A stretch of DNA of 64,000 bases from Heligmosomoides polygyrus polygyrus (GCA_947396885.1 OX377202.1:86284408-86348407), one strand, 5' to 3'; shown: positions 11,301 through 21,800, numbered from the stretch's first letter. A program made the numbers and translations. The notes: a model not told the origin generated them from the sequence alone.

Positions 11301-14300
11301 AGCAAATTATCTTACGAATTGCTAAGGTTACGGCTGTACGAAAATGCAGGCTGGGCATGTGTGACACGATTTTTTCAGATTTCGGTCGACCGCTGTGGGT
11401 ACACGAGGCGAGCTAACAGCATACAAACTCGCGAACGAGCAAAGCACCAAAGGCACTTTACGATGATCTGCTCCTAATTCTCCAGCTGCCTAAACTGCCT
11501 TAGCCCCATCTGTCATTTTAGAGCGGCGGAGGGTAGCGGTAAAGCTTCTTCCGCGCTTACTTGCCCAAGTTCGAGCTTTCGGGCCCCAACCAGGGTACCG
11601 TTCTGTTCAGCACGAAAAATCCCTATCGAACGGTTTTAATTTCGACCAATTTTGAAAACATCGATTTTTGAGAGGTTCTCATCGAAGACGGCCTCTAGGC
11701 CGCGCCAGATGGACGATGAAGTCATCGAAAATCGATGTTTCCGAAATTGGTCGAGTTCGATACCGTTTCATAGAGCTTTTTGTGCTGAATTGAAAGGTGT
11801 AACTATGAGTGGCGAGAATTCGAGAATTGTTATCTGGACGAGTAAGAGCACGGAGAACATAGACCGTTATTGTGCTAAATTGCACGCGCGGGCGTGTTCG
11901 GAGCGCGATAACTCTGTCAGCATCCAATCTTTCTGGCCGGAACGTGTGGAAAACGTAGGCAGTAATATGCTCTAGTAAAGCGCCAAAGCACAGCAAATTA
12001 TCTTTCGAAATTTGCAAGGTTACAGCGGTGCGAAAATGCAGGTTAGGCATGTGTGACACGGTTTTTTTCAGATTTCAGTCGAGCACTGTAGGAACACGGA
12101 TCAGCTTGCGGCCTACGAATGCGTAGGCTAGCGAACTAGCTAAGGTACTTTACGATGAAGTGCCCATAACTCTCCAGCTGCCTAAACTGCCTTAGTCCCA
12201 GCTGCCATTTTAGAGCTGCGGAGGGCAGGCAGCGGTGAAGATTCTTCCGCCCTTACTCGCCCACATTTGAGTTTTTGACACAACAGATGGTACAGTTTTG
12301 TTCAACTCGAAAAGCTCTATCGAACGGTATTAATCACGGCCAATTCCGGGCAAATTGATTTTTTTTTACTTTTTTTTCCCTAGAGGACCAATGCGCTCGC
12401 TCTTCGCCTAGCCTGCCCGGACGATGACGTCATCGAAAGGCGACGATTTCGAAAATTGCCAAATGTTCTTGTCCAAGCTTCGTTCAAATTCATCTAGGTG
12501 GTTATTTGGTGCGCTGATTACGAATCCGATATCCGTTTTTGAAAATTCTGCCGATTTCGACAGGTCTTCTGGATAACTGAGGGTGGTCGGGAGAGGAACA
12601 CCGATTTTGCTCAAACTTCCTCTAAGGGCAGGGGTTATTCAGGGTGCCGAATACGATGCCGAAGTCCATTTGGCCGGCAGGAGACCACCCATACCGATAA
12701 CTGAGGATATACCTACCAACCTCAAATGGCTGCAACATGCCAAAATCGGCGCAATTTTCAAAAACGGACATCGGATTCGTAATCAGCGCACCAACTAACC
12801 CCCAGATGAATTTGAACGAAGTTTGGACAAGAACATTTGGGAATTTTCGAAATCGTCGACTTTCGATGACGTCATCGCCCGAGCAGGCTCGGCGAAGAGC
12901 GGCCTCGTCCTCGAGGGAAATTGTCAAAAAATCAATTCTCCCGGAATTGGCCAACATTAATACCGTTCGATAGAGCTTTTTGAGTTGAACAAAACTGTAC
13001 CATCTGTTGTGTCAAAAACTCATATGTGGGCGAGTAAGGGCGGAAGAATCTTCACCGCTGCCCTCCGCAGCTCTAAAATGGCAGCTGGGACTAAGGCAGT
13101 TTAGGCATCTGGAGAGCTGCGAGCACGTCGTCGTAAAGTGCATTCGGTGCTTTACTCGTCGTCGAGTTTGCATGCCGTTAACTCGCCTCGTGCACCCGCA
13201 GCGGTTGACCGAAATCTGAAAAAATCGTGTAACACATGCCTAACCTGCATTTTCGCACCGCTGTAACCTTGCCAATTCGTAAGATAATTTGCTATGCTTT
13301 AGCGCTTTACTGGAGCATATTACTGCCTACATTTCCACACGTTCGGGCCAGAAAGATTGGATGCTGACAGAGTTATCGCGCTCCGAACACGCCCGCGTGT
13401 GCAATTTGCGAGCTGTCGCGCCCAGTCGATTGATAGGTTCGATCCTATATACATTGTGCACAGCGCACTCCAAAGTCTCGCTGGAGCAGAGTACAGCAAT
13501 TTCTGAGTAGGGCGGCTGAGAATTTCTCATAAAACTACGTAAATGCTCACTCTACAAACTGTCCCCCCCTCGATTGATAGGTTCGGTCCTATATACATTG
13601 TGCACGGCGCACTCTCAGGAGGTTCCTGGCATGACAAAACACTTTACGCCATGCTTGAAATGCTCCGAGAACATGCAAGCCCTGGAAGATAAGCTTTTCC
13701 AATAGCAAAAGTCTGCTCCAGTCATCTTTGACCACCCACTGCGAAAATGCTGTGGTTTGGCGAAGTTGTGTACATATATGGTTGTGTAGATCTCGATGAG
13801 ACGAATCGAACGGTACCAACCGTTTCTCAAAAAACATTAAATTAGAGGAATTGTGAGCATGCAACTGTTTTTGATGTCTTGCGGCCGACAACTCGTCCGT
13901 GGCCGGCCTTCTCAATGGAGCGCAAGTTTTCAATTTTGGCCATTTTTGATCTTTCATATGAAATGTATATACCAAACGATAGAGCTCGATCTTCTGAGCT
14001 CAAATGTACTCTTGGTTTTTCAAATGGATGACCTTTGGGCGAGTAATAACAAAAAGACGCAAAAACCGCAAAAATGCGGTTTTTTCGGCGTCTATTCAAA
14101 AGGCGCGTCCGGTACTGTATCTCAGACACGATCGATTGTGCATGGGCCGAATGCTTGTTACAAACTTGCAACTACTTGGTCGTATTCACCTGTACTGTGC
14201 TTCTTTTAATGTTTAGAACTTGACAATGAAGGACACGTGACATGCGAGTTGATTGGTTGCACAATTTAAATGTGTGCAAGAGCCCCATTTTCCAAGACGG

Positions 14301-16859
14301 ATTCTGTGAAGTGGTGAGGCAACAATCAAACCGAACGGAGATGTTAATCGGCATAATTACAGCTACTGGGCAAAGGAAAACGTTAAAATTAAAGTTTAAA
14401 ATCCCAGCACAGGTTAAGGTGACCAAGTAGCAGCAAGATTGAATCAAGCGTTCAGGCCATGCACAATCAATCAAGACGGAACTGCAGGAGCGCTTTTAGC
14501 GGAGGCATGGCGAAGACTTAACTATTCGCACTCTCCAGAAACCTCGTTACCCCTTGCTTTTATATGAGCCTCAAATATCTTCAAAAGCTTTACTAGCAGC
14601 AATGTTAGAACCTTTCAATTAGTACTGGCAATTTTGGGACACCCTGCATTTTTCGCCAGCATTAGTGTGATTTTAGGTTTTAAACCTTAAAAGAAGCTAA
14701 ACCAATTCAAACAGCTACTTTGTGAAGAAATTATAGCAAGTATTCAAACGAAACACAATCAATCGAGTGTAAAGTGCACGGTGCAACGCATAGCGCTCAT
14801 GTGTTAGAAAATTTCTATTTTCTTAAGCTTTAATATAAGCTCTTAACTTTTTCAGTGCCTCTACTGTCAGCAAGGTTATCACGTTTCAAACACAGGAAAC
14901 TTTTCTTAAAGACACCCTGTATTTCTTTAAACAAATCAGTGGAGTAATAGCGAGCTCTTCACTTCTGGGCATCAATATACGGTTAAGCTACTCTTTGCAG
15001 TGAGTGTGGCCTTTACGATACGATGTTGAATGTGTTCGCGTTGGCTTTTCCGGGAGCTAATTTTGTGCTATACTTTGCTGTTTTTGCCAAGATATTCTAC
15101 CTGAAGCGCTCGTCTCCAAGGCATACACGTGCCGCTTTTAAGCTTGGATACGAGATAAAAGTGGTGAGTTGTTTACCGTTGCTGTTGACGAAGAAAAGCT
15201 TATGTTTCTGCCTTTAGCATTGCGTGTCCTCAACTTTTTTTCGAGTTCATAATGCTGCACAAAATGAGTGGAACAGAATTGCATTGCGTAATTGAAATGT
15301 CTAGATCCTGACCGTTTTCTTTAAGTTTAAATTGGCTGCTACCAAGTTTGTAGGCCGTTACAACGAGCAGTGGTACGAGATTCTGTTACAGATTTAAATT
15401 TTTTGTGACCTCAAATGGGTTCTGGTTTACAGTTTCATAGGCCTATGGTATAGTCCCGAGGAAGTATCCGCGGAACGGGAATAATCTAGTCGGGACCCAA
15501 CGCGCGCCCAATAGCCGCATTCCGCAGCATCCATTTTCCGCGGATCGTCGGCGGCGGTCGGTGAAGGGGCTGGTATAGTTCCCGTCCGCGGGACGACGGA
15601 CAGCCTCCCGCAGTGCAATGCACCGCGGGAGGATGTCCGTCGGCGTCAACAAAAACGTTATAAAAAGTAAACGTGCTCCAATTCGAAAACGACCGATTCC
15701 GTGAACTTGGAACGTTCCTAATTCATGGAGTGATAAAGCGCTCCAACGCGATAATCATTCAGTATCTGCCGTCGACCGTGACGGGTCGGCGGCCACCTTC
15801 CGCGGTGCACTTCCCGCCCGCGGATGTCCCGCCTTCTCCGTCATCCTACGTTTTTTTGCATGGATCGACTCCGTTGTCTTTATGCATGAGAAGAATTACC
15901 GTGCGCCGCAAGCATCGGGTTGACTTCGATGCGCTGTCGAAACCACAACCGAAACCTGATCAAGCAAAACGAGTTGCCTTCTTGTGGTGAAACAACAATG
16001 GCCTGGTCTTTTGGGAATTAGTTTTTCACAGTTCACGGTAGCTTCGGACAAATTCTGTACCCAATAGGAGAAGACGGGTGAAATCCTGCACAGACGCAGG
16101 CTCTGCAAGAAAAATTTTCAATCTCATGGATAACGCCAGACCACACACCCTGAAGGACACTTAGGTCACATTGGAGAGGCTCGGAATTCAACTTGTGTCA
16201 AACCCACCATACTCATTCGACCTTGCACTCACTTATCATGTCTTCCAGTGACTTCGGCCCCTTTACCGGAACAACTTTCAATAATTGGGAGGAGGTCGAA
16301 GGCTCTGCCGATTCTTTCTCGCCATCTAAGTCTTTGAAGTTTTTCGCTCACTGAATTTGCTCTTTACCGGATGGGTGAAAATATGTGATAATACATAATT
16401 GTGAGTGTTTACTTGAATGATAGCGGCTAATAATACGCTTGTTGGCGAAACATCTCGCTCTGCCACTTGTCTAAAAAAATTCGAACAACCTTATAAAAAG
16501 GCCTTGGAAAACATCATAAAACCGTTAAAATCTTCGATGCACTGCCTTTCCAGGTAGCCCAGTTCTCGCTCATCTGTGCAGCGCAGCTGGCCAGCAGTGC
16601 GTTCTTCTATGTTTTGCCGCCGCTGATGAATGGCAGCGACACAGCATACCACATATCCATGGTATTCTCTACAATGAATACGGCCGTGAATCCGTGCGTT
16701 ATCATAGTTTTCCAATCAAAGGCACGACATGCGTTTCGAACACTCATCGTGAATAGGAAGATCAGCAGTTCGAGTGCCTGGAACGCCGCCGTGATTCACA
16801 TACCACAGTACCAAGTAATGAACACTATTGCTCACAATAAACCTATGTGCTCGGTTTAG
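2015..16859 (+). CDS. Rhodopsin-like nematode GPCR, paralogue A (4 exons)
   Basis: The predicted chemoreceptor-like seven-transmembrane receptor is 331 aa: exons 2015-2392, 4898-5046, 15001-15163 and 16554-16859. Introns are GT-AG, in phases 0, 2 and 0. TM1 is near residues 22-48 with an Asn, TM2 59-85 and TM3 101-123 ending in DRF (117-119) in place of DRY. TM4 is near 134-155, TM5 185-210, TM6 231-253, and TM7 262-283 with NP at 276-277. A basic C-tail of about 45 residues follows. Exons were chosen by reading-frame continuity with GPCR-B; exons 1-3 match it in length. Introns are 2505, 9954 and 1390 bp, and intron 2 is swollen by transposons. The family looks like the nematode serpentine receptors (Srx/Srsx type); ligand and exact family are unknown. 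No stops or frameshifts were seen, so the gene is probably functional. Confidence 0.85.
2886..3992 (+). mobile_element. Non-autonomous DNA element with long terminal inverted repeats, copy 1
   Basis: Terminal inverted repeats of about 80 bp (2886-2963 and 3907-3992) share CAAGGG, CTGAAGCG, GAGCGAGTCATA and GGGAGAAT blocks. The interior has no transposase. A second copy lies at 20390-21622 with the same internal blocks, for example TTAGGTT...AGAAAACCTTCAGCAG. This copy sits in intron 1 of GPCR-A. The superfamily is not recognisable. Confidence 0.6.
4001..4695. repeat. AT-rich inverted repeat in GPCR-A intron 1
   Basis: The arms begin and end with repeated AAATTGGACACTTTTC-type motifs and their complement (AAAAGTGTCCAATTCGA). 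The inner sequence GGTTAGAATAATTTTTTT is mirrored by AAAAAAATTATTCTAAC. A related stretch lies in the same place in GPCR-B (about 32690-32880, just before exon 2). The element may therefore predate the gene duplication. Confidence 0.5.
4898..5046 (+). CDS. GPCR-A exon 2 (TM4)
   Basis: The 149-nt exon begins after CTTCCAG and ends at a GTGGGT donor in phase 2. It encodes IRQ...SF...LYIMALIP and the conserved MNIIGCRKRVNPYTMSYTYA stretch. The GPCR-B counterpart has the same length and frame. A longer open frame over this region reads a different phase and is not the coding frame. Confidence 0.85.
5157..6035. mobile_element. Foldback DNA element 1 (ACAGGGTGTC termini)
   Basis: The element starts TACAGGGTGTCCCAAAAA and ends in its near-complement (TTTTACAACACCCTATA). 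The two halves are imperfect inverted copies of about 430 bp, with repeated motifs CTCGATTGGTTGTGC, AGCAGCAATGTTA and TCATATGAAAGCG. TA at each end is the likely target duplication. It has no coding capacity. The termini and arm motifs match the outer arms of the giant foldback at 9900-14921. It lies in intron 2 of GPCR-A. Confidence 0.65.
6072..6486. mobile_element. MITE with GGATCTATCCTAGTCC inverted ends
   Basis: The ends are GGATCTATCCTAGTCC (6072-6087) and the exact complement (6471-6486). The match extends inward through the poly-G/poly-C and CACATAAG...AAAAAGTA blocks, giving about 37-bp inverted repeats. The total is about 415 bp with no ORF. The LINE at 6522 inserted just beside it. 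Similar ATCCTAGTC ends occur near 20067 and 20235. Confidence 0.55.
6522..6598 (+). promoter_or_regulatory. tRNA-like box A/box B at the RTE 5' end
   Basis: The first 77 bases of the element carry TTAGCCTAGTGG, which fits the Pol III box A consensus, and GGTTCGACTCC, which fits box B, about 45 nt apart. A full cloverleaf does not form convincingly: the acceptor and T-stem pairings are poor. I read this as an internal promoter of tRNA origin and not as a tRNA gene. Confidence 0.55.
6602..9648 (+). pseudogene. RTE endonuclease-reverse transcriptase polyprotein, two lesions
   Basis: The first in-element ATG is at 6602. An APE-type endonuclease follows (LGTLNVGTLTG near 6834, LQETRWKG, SVYAPQ, GDMNGHVG, QHRPLV). 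The RT domain has AAGPDG, FLDLEKAYD (motif A), HQGSALSP (motif B) and YADD (motif C). The C-terminal part has LRWYGHVLRR. An in-frame TGA at 8669-8671 interrupts the RT between motifs A and B. A one-base frameshift near 9130 separates the last 170 codons. The protein would nick target DNA and reverse-transcribe its own RNA there. As read, this copy cannot do so unaided. Confidence 0.85.
9900..14921. mobile_element. Giant foldback element (5 kb palindrome)
   Basis: The ends are TACAGGGTGTCTCAAAAA and the complementary GACACCCTGTA. The whole interval is an imperfect palindrome centred near 12590-12680. Matching pairs include 9900-10300 with 14921-14540, 10368-10620 with 14117-13870, 11090-11560 with 13500-13030, and 12250-12590 with 13030-12680. 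The left arm has an extra partial duplication (11160-11560 repeated at 11860-12250) and a G-rich insert at 10839-11022. No transposase was recognised. It lies in intron 2 of GPCR-A and shares termini with foldback 1. Confidence 0.7.
10839..11022 (+). repeat. G-run-bounded insert inside the giant foldback
   Basis: A run of ten or more G followed by ACGGCGGGG begins the stretch, and a second run of eleven or so G followed by ACGG ends it. Several G3-G6 tracts lie between. The opposite arm near 13562 has only one C-run followed by TCGATTG. The 180 bp between the G-runs is therefore extra, apparently a duplication or insertion bounded by the G-run. Confidence 0.5.
15001..15163 (+). CDS. GPCR-A exon 3 (extracellular Cys, TM5)
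   Basis: The 163-nt exon starts after CTTTGCAG and ends at a GTGGTGAGT donor in phase 0. The first base completes Ser176, followed by ECGLYD and a hydrophobic TM5. Cys178 is conserved in GPCR-B and may form the usual extracellular disulfide. No stops are present. Confidence 0.85.
15430..15870 (+). repeat. GC-rich block with strong hairpin in GPCR-A intron 3
   Basis: Base composition shifts sharply to GC against the AT-rich surroundings. A hairpin pairs ACGGACAGCCTCCCGC (15596-15611) with GCGGGAGGATGTCCGT (15625-15640) with one mismatch. Other CCGCGG-type inverted motifs surround it. No coding potential was recognised; it is probably a decayed DNA element. Confidence 0.4.
16554..16859 (+). 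CDS. GPCR-A exon 4 (TM6, TM7, C-tail)
   Basis: The exon begins after CTTTCCAG in phase 0 and ends at TAG. It encodes QFSLICAAQLASSAFFY (TM6) and the TM7 motif AVNP, then a basic and polar tail 14 residues longer than in GPCR-B. A possible AATAAA polyadenylation signal lies at 17095-17100, about 240 bp downstream. Confidence 0.87.
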   Translation, partial: VAQFSLICAAQLASSAFFYVLPPLMNGSDTAYHISMVFSTMNTAVNPCVIIVFQSKARHAFRTLIVNRKISSSSAWNAAVIHIPQYQVMNTIAHNKPMCSV

Positions 16860-17094
16860 GTCATTGAACTATTTGACGTTTATCTTGTACATAAACTGTG
16901 GCAACCTGAAATGCTCTTGCTGCTGGAATATGTATGTATCTTTAGCATGAGGAGGTCCTGAAATGTTATCGCTTCCTTGCCATAGCATCAGGTTGCGTGT
17001 GCAATGTCTTCCACACATACATGCTTTAATTTCTATTTGAAAATTGCTAAGTACCTTCAGTCTAGAATGGATGAGAAGCGTTCTTCCTTGCTGT

Positions 17095-17100
17095 AATAAA
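17095..17100 (+). terminator. Candidate polyadenylation signal for GPCR-A
   Basis: AATAAA is the first canonical signal downstream of the stop at 16859. The intervening 235 bp has no other recognisable feature and fits a 3' UTR. Confidence 0.4.
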
Positions 17101-17741
17101 AGTCGATTACTTTCCTTACCAGGAAAAGGTCTCAGGTGTAGGTCTGAACGGGGAAACGGATAGTACTACGAGAATCTCCACCCTTCATAAAGTAAAAAGA
17201 ACTCGTTTTTGCTGAGTACTTGAACAAAAAGGGCTACGGGCCCTTGAAGGAGGGGTACAGTAGCGCACCGTCAGCGCGTGCCCAAGTGCATGCGCGCGCT
17301 GTTGTGTATGGGACGCGGCGGAAGGCTCTGCAGCAAGCGAGTCGGTGGCTCAGCAGGGTGCGATGCTGCTTCGAGGGTGCTAGATCAGATGTTCGACTCC
17401 TGTGTTATGCAATGCTTTTGCATTTTTCATAACCGCTGCCTCCTTCACCAATTTGCTTCCTACGCATCTCCTACACATTTATTTCACTCTAAATTGACAA
17501 AAGGGTTAGATTCGTGATCAACACCCCATGTCTTCCCCAGCCCTAGCCACCCGTGCCTGCTGTAATCTACCGTAATCAGCCAAAATTTCAAAAACGAATG
17601 TTAGATTCGTGATTAGCACCCCAAATAACCCCTATGGGAGAAGTTTGAGCAAAATCGGTGACCCCGCCAGCCCTGGTTATTCGCACCTGCTGTAATCCGT
17701 AACTGTTTAACAACGATGTTTTGTTGCGATCAAAACTTCTA

Positions 17742-17816
17742 GCGCCAGGCGGGACTCGAACCCGCACCTCCCTCCGACCGGGCAGAAATGCTCTACGCCA
17801 TTACACCATCGGCGCC
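17742..17816 (-). repeat. tRNA-like SINE head, family 2
   Basis: On the - strand this reads GGCGCCGATGGTGTAATGG through a perfect T-arm (GCGGG TTCGAGT CCCGC) to GCGCT. The acceptor pairing is partial and the anticodon stem is not canonical, so it is not called as a functional tRNA. It is followed by a TTGATCGCAACAAAACATCG tail. A near-identical + copy lies at 17873-17950. Confidence 0.55.
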
Positions 17817-17872
17817 GTTTGAACGCAACATCCACACCTCGTGGGACCGATCAGCACCCACCCGTATCCGGG

Positions 17873-17990
17873 ATGGCGCCGGTGGTGTAATGGCGTGGAG
17901 CATTCCCGCCCGGTCAGAGGGAGGTGCGGGTTCGAGTCCCGCCTGCCGCTAGGAGTTTTGATCGCAACAAAACATCGTAGTGACAGCTTA
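17873..17990 (+). repeat. tRNA-like SINE, family 2 (+ copy)
   Basis: Box A-like GGTGTAATGGCG and box B GGTTCGAGTCCC with a perfect T-arm are present. The same GATCGCAACAAAACATCG tail follows, then CCAGCCAATTGAGGC. With the - copy at 17742 it forms a divergent inverted pair. A truncated head recurs at 19148-19195, and relatives at 22206-22270 and 44463-44555(-). Confidence 0.55.
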
Positions 17991-18599
17991 CAACCTCGAT
18001 ACCAGCCAATTGAGGCTTAAAGGAACTGATTTGAATTGCGACCGTTTAACATTCACTGAAAAACACAAAACTTTGTAAAATACAAAAAGTGGGAGAAGTG
18101 ACTGAAGCACAGCTTATAGTAACCCCTAATTTGAGAATTTAGAGTGAAATAAATGTGTAGATGTCTAGAAAATAAATTGATTTAAACCACCATCAAGGCA
18201 CTATTGCACTTTCACGACTCCAGAGGTCGAGGAGAGGTCGAAAAAAAATTTCGCCAACCTCCCCAAGAGGGTGGTTATTTGGGGTGCTGATCACGAATCT
18301 GACCCTTTTGATAATTTAGAGTGAAATATATGTGTACGAGATGTAGAGGAAGCAAATTGGTGAAGGACACAGCGATTATGAAAAATTGCAAAAATAGTGC
18401 ATAGCACGGGAGTTGAACATCCGGCCTAGCACCTTTGAAGCAGCTTCGCACCTTCGAGGGCCCGTAGCTCTTTGGGTTCAAGGACTCAGCAAAACCGAAA
18501 CGTGTTTTCTACTGTATGAAGAGTGGAAATTTTCGCAGTACTATCCATTTTCCCCGTTCAGACCTACTCCTGAGACCCTTCTCTGGTTAGCTCCTATAT

Positions 18600-19140
18600 G
18601 TGGCTTGTTACCCAGCAGATGACTTATATCGACGCATCTTGAATCGTTTATTTTTTCTCGCCTGCTTTAATTGCTTTATTTTCTAACAATTCTATAAACA
18701 AATACTACTATCCGCTAAATGTTTTCAACGATTTCCTTATGCACGTGCAGTAAACATAAACATAAATATAGACATTGACTTCTTGTCAATTCTTGTCTCC
18801 GTTGTATGTAATTAACCGAGAACATGTCAACAGGCATGTTTCGAATCTTGTCAGTGGCAATGGTCTGTTCGCTACGCATTTATTTGATTGTTTATCTGGT
18901 TATTTACCTTGTTTGTATTGAAGCGTTATTGCCACTTCGCATTCCAATAAATGATATGAAAACTATAACGAAAGCGAATAAAAACAGTCAAAATAAATAG
19001 TTTTTTAGTAGCAGAAGGTAAACACAGACAAACGATAAGAGGACAAAGGACGGCGTTAAATGCAGTCCCCTCCAATTCAATCAGTTTCTTTAAGCCTCAA
19101 TTGGCTGGTATCGAGGTTGTAAGCTGTGACAGCTTCGATC
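18600..19140. other. No gene recognised (AT-rich spacer)
   Basis: No open frame with coding character, splice-site set or strong repeat boundary was seen. The end (from about 19085) matches the CCTCAATTGGCTGGTATCGAGG stretch that follows the tRNA-like repeat at 17990, in the opposite orientation. Confidence 0.4.
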
Positions 19141-19207
19141 AAAGAGCGCCGGTGGTGTAATGGCGTAGAGCATTCCCGCCCGGTTCCCGCCCGGCTGTGA
19201 AAAAAAT

Positions 19208-19320
19208 GGCGCTCCAGTGAGATCAGCTACTCTTGCGACAGTCGTAGTTGTACCTTACCCTGATTCCTTTCATGAATACAAATCGTACCCACTACCAGCT
19301 GCTGGTAGTGGGTACGATTT
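19208..19320 (+). repeat. Near-perfect 41-nt palindrome and flank
   Basis: Twenty bases (19280-19299) are followed by one T and their exact reverse complement (19301-19320); the core is CCACTACCAGC T GCTGGTAGTGG. The flank GGCGCTCCAGTGA...ATTCCTTTCATGAATAC occurs in reverse at about 63650-63750 next to a less perfect version of the palindrome. It is a short foldback family of unknown type. Confidence 0.55.
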
Positions 19321-19494
19321 CCTTACGGTGTCTCTACCTATACTCATTGCTTGATGAATCAGGGCGCGGTCCCATACGGAAATCGAAGATAAGCAAGATA
19401 CTGACTGTGTTTGAGATCAAACCTACCATTATGTTGCCTCGTTCATAGTCGCGAGCGGCATCCGCGTAGCAATGCGTTGAATACATATCGACAA

Positions 19495-19612
19495 GAGATG
19501 TGCGGAATTTCCGTTTCCGCGTTCCGAATTCCATTTTCCGGCCGCTTTGACGACTTCAGTATTGTTCCGTGTTCCGTTTTCTTATGGGGCGGAAGACGGA
19601 ACGGAAATGGTG
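19495..19612. repeat. GGAA-rich dispersed repeat, copy 1
   Basis: The stretch is dense in GGAA/TTCC words built around CCGTTTCCG, TTCCGAATTCC and GGAACGGAAA. Related stretches occur at 21700-21800, 39465-39565 and 40890-41010. Most copies border a CACATC(T/C)CTGAT-like word. It is non-coding. Confidence 0.5.
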
Positions 19613-19711
19613 ACTGATCATTACCTGACTGGAAATGCTGAAGAAATATATCAACTATTCGTTGCCTCTTTTGTGACTGTGATGTTTTCAAACCCGTTGG
19701 TGCATCTTGAG

Positions 19712-19836
19712 GCCAGATTCATCAACCGCTTACCGACTTTTAACGGTGAAAATACCGCGAGCAACACATTCATTAGCGCTAGGTTTGGTGGTGTTTTCAC
19801 CGTTAGAGGACGCTAAGCGGTTGGAGAATCTGGTGG
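19712..19836. repeat. Small inverted repeat
   Basis: CCAGATTCATCAACCGCTTA and TAACGGTGAAAATACC at the left are mirrored by GGTGTTTTCACCGTTA and TAAGCGGTTGGAGAATCTGG at the right. The arms are about 45 bp around a 35-bp centre. This is likely a short MITE. Confidence 0.45.
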
Positions 19837-20389
19837 CTGATGTCAAAACAGTGTAAAAACCAAATTGGACTCTTTTCGTTTCTTGAAACGATGAAGTGCC
19901 GAATACTGTAACGCCAAGGAAGGTTTCATGAGTATCTGAACCAAGAATCAATTTCCTTATCTGGAGCGTGCTTATCTCTTTCCCTAATAATCTTAGGTCT
20001 GGCCTGGAACACCAGTTCTACTGTAGATCAGAGTTCTTGCTTAGGCTGCTAGCATTGATTTCCATTGGGCCTATCCTAGTCGGAGCGCATGCGCTGTCTT
20101 GCCTCTCCCCCCTTGAGTTTATTTCAGAGCTTCACCTACTGCCAGATGGTATTATGGTACCCATGTGAACTCAGAGGGTGTGTCGTGGGTGCTGAACGCA
20201 ACTGCAGCCTTAGCGTTGCCCCCTTCGAATTAGGATAGATACGGGATATTCAATAAGACCGGCTAAGTACTACATTATGAGCGGCAAAATCTCTGGCATC
20301 TTTCTCGTCAGCTGGATTCATCGCTTTCTTTCAATTTACAGAAAGATTAAACTTCGATTTGTTACACTAGTAATCTGAAAATTCATCTT

Positions 20390-21622
20390 ACAAGGGAAGG
20401 GCCTGAAGCGTATGTCTGAGCGGGGGGAGCGAGTCATATAGGGAGAATCCTCACACCTCAATTAGTATTAAAATGTGTTTGTCTTTTGCCAAGTCGTTAA
20501 TCCAAGGAGTAGGGGGTCCTTGAAGTCACATGGAATACGGCGCATCGCGAGTTTGGGAGTCTTGTACGCCCGCGGTGCTTCTGTCGGTAAGCGGCTCGCA
20601 GCGCAGTGGAAGTGGGATTGCTTCATGCAAGGAAGGTCGGGAGTTTGGTTCTTGTGCGCTGCTGCATTTTTGCATTTCGACTGACTGGTTGGGATTTGGG
20701 GATTCTGACGTCTATAACATTTTCAAACGTTTTCTGCGCATTCTCTAGCTGTACGCTGTGGAGAGTATCTTTCCTGCGACTTGTTTAATACTGACTGGTT
20801 TTCTAACCACAAGACAATTAGAAAGCTATTCAACATAACAATGTATAAATGCTCAACACCTTCGAAGTACCTTAGTATGCAGACCATCTGTTCGGCCAGC
20901 TTGATTTCTTCCCTCGAATTTCTCCTTGTCTAAAGGTGGGCCACAATTCAACGTGAGCAGGTGGATCACCACTCGAGCATGGGCGGACACTGTTGGTGTT
21001 AGGTTCTAGAAAACCTTCAGCAGGCCTCTGATTTCCAGGTGACAGGCAGACATAAGGGAAAGAGTGTACCGTTTAGGTTAATTTGCGTCATGCACAAACC
21101 TCGTTTCTCATTTTAACCAACTCCTGATCCCTTTTGAAAATCCAAGTAGGATGGTTTTCCCGAGGTAATTGGTCCATGTATGGAAACAGACTGTGAGGAG
21201 AATGTAGCCTTTATACGTTGCCCTATTGTGCCCAGTGGTGCTTCATCCACTTTGTACCTGTGTATCACTGATGTTGAACACTTCTATATCATCATGTTGA
21301 ATACCACAACATTCAGCTGAAAAATGAGGTACAAAAACGTCTGAAATGGTATGGACGAATCCTCAAATCTCAACCAGTCAGATGAAATGCAAAAATGCAG
21401 CAACGCACAAGAACCAAACCCCCGACGTTCCTCTCATGAAGCAGCCCACCTCCACTGCGCACCGAACCGCTTGCCAGGAGGCATCGCGAGCGTATAATGC
21501 ACCCACCCAATCTCGCGACGCGCCGTATTCCGTTGTGACTTCAAGGACCCCTACTCCTTGAGTTAACGACTTGGCAAAAAATAAACACATTTTTATACGA
21601 ATCGAGGTGTGAGGATTTCTCA
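20390..21622 (+). mobile_element. Non-autonomous DNA element with long terminal inverted repeats, copy 2
   Basis: The left end (CAAGGGAAGGGCCTGAAGCG onward) and internal blocks (GAAAACCTTCAGCAG, CCAGGTGACAGGCAGACAT) match the element at 2886-3992. The right half (about 21330-21622) is an inverted copy of 20440-20760, so the arms here exceed 250 bp. The left-terminal 50 bases are absent from the right end. Confidence 0.55.
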
Positions 21623-21699
21623 TTTATTGCTACTATTATTAGTATTTCATGATATTTCACGATTCATGAAAAATTAAATGAAGTAATGCGTTTTGAGAC

Positions 21700-21800
21700 A
21701 TTTCCGTCTCCGTATTTCGTATTCCGGTTTACGCCAATCTTTGAGCGTTCCGTTTCGTATTCCATGTTCTCGAAAAAAAATCCGCACATCTCTGATATCC
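21700..21800. repeat. GGAA-rich dispersed repeat, copy 2
   Basis: It contains CATTTCCGTCTCCG, TATTCCGGTTT, CGTTCCGTTTCG and TCCGCACATCTCTGATATCC. The wording matches copies at 19495, 39465 and 40890. Confidence 0.45.

Larger units (their letters stand above)
17115..18590. mobile_element. Inverted-repeat element with tRNA-like arms
   Basis: The left arm (about 17115-17535) is matched in reverse by the right arm (about 18275-18590). Shared blocks include GGTCTGAACGGGGAAA, TTGCTGAGTACTTGAAC and the motif TTTAGAGTGAAATA. The left arm contains box A-like TGGCTCAGCAGG and box B-like TGTTCGACTCC near 17345-17400, mirrored at 18405-18470. The space between the arms holds a second inverted pair of a different tRNA-like family. 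Confidence 0.55.

Noticed and set aside
17742..17950. Functional tRNA genes
   Set aside because: T-arms are perfect, but the acceptor and anticodon stems are not canonical. Several truncated copies with a shared tail show these are SINE heads.
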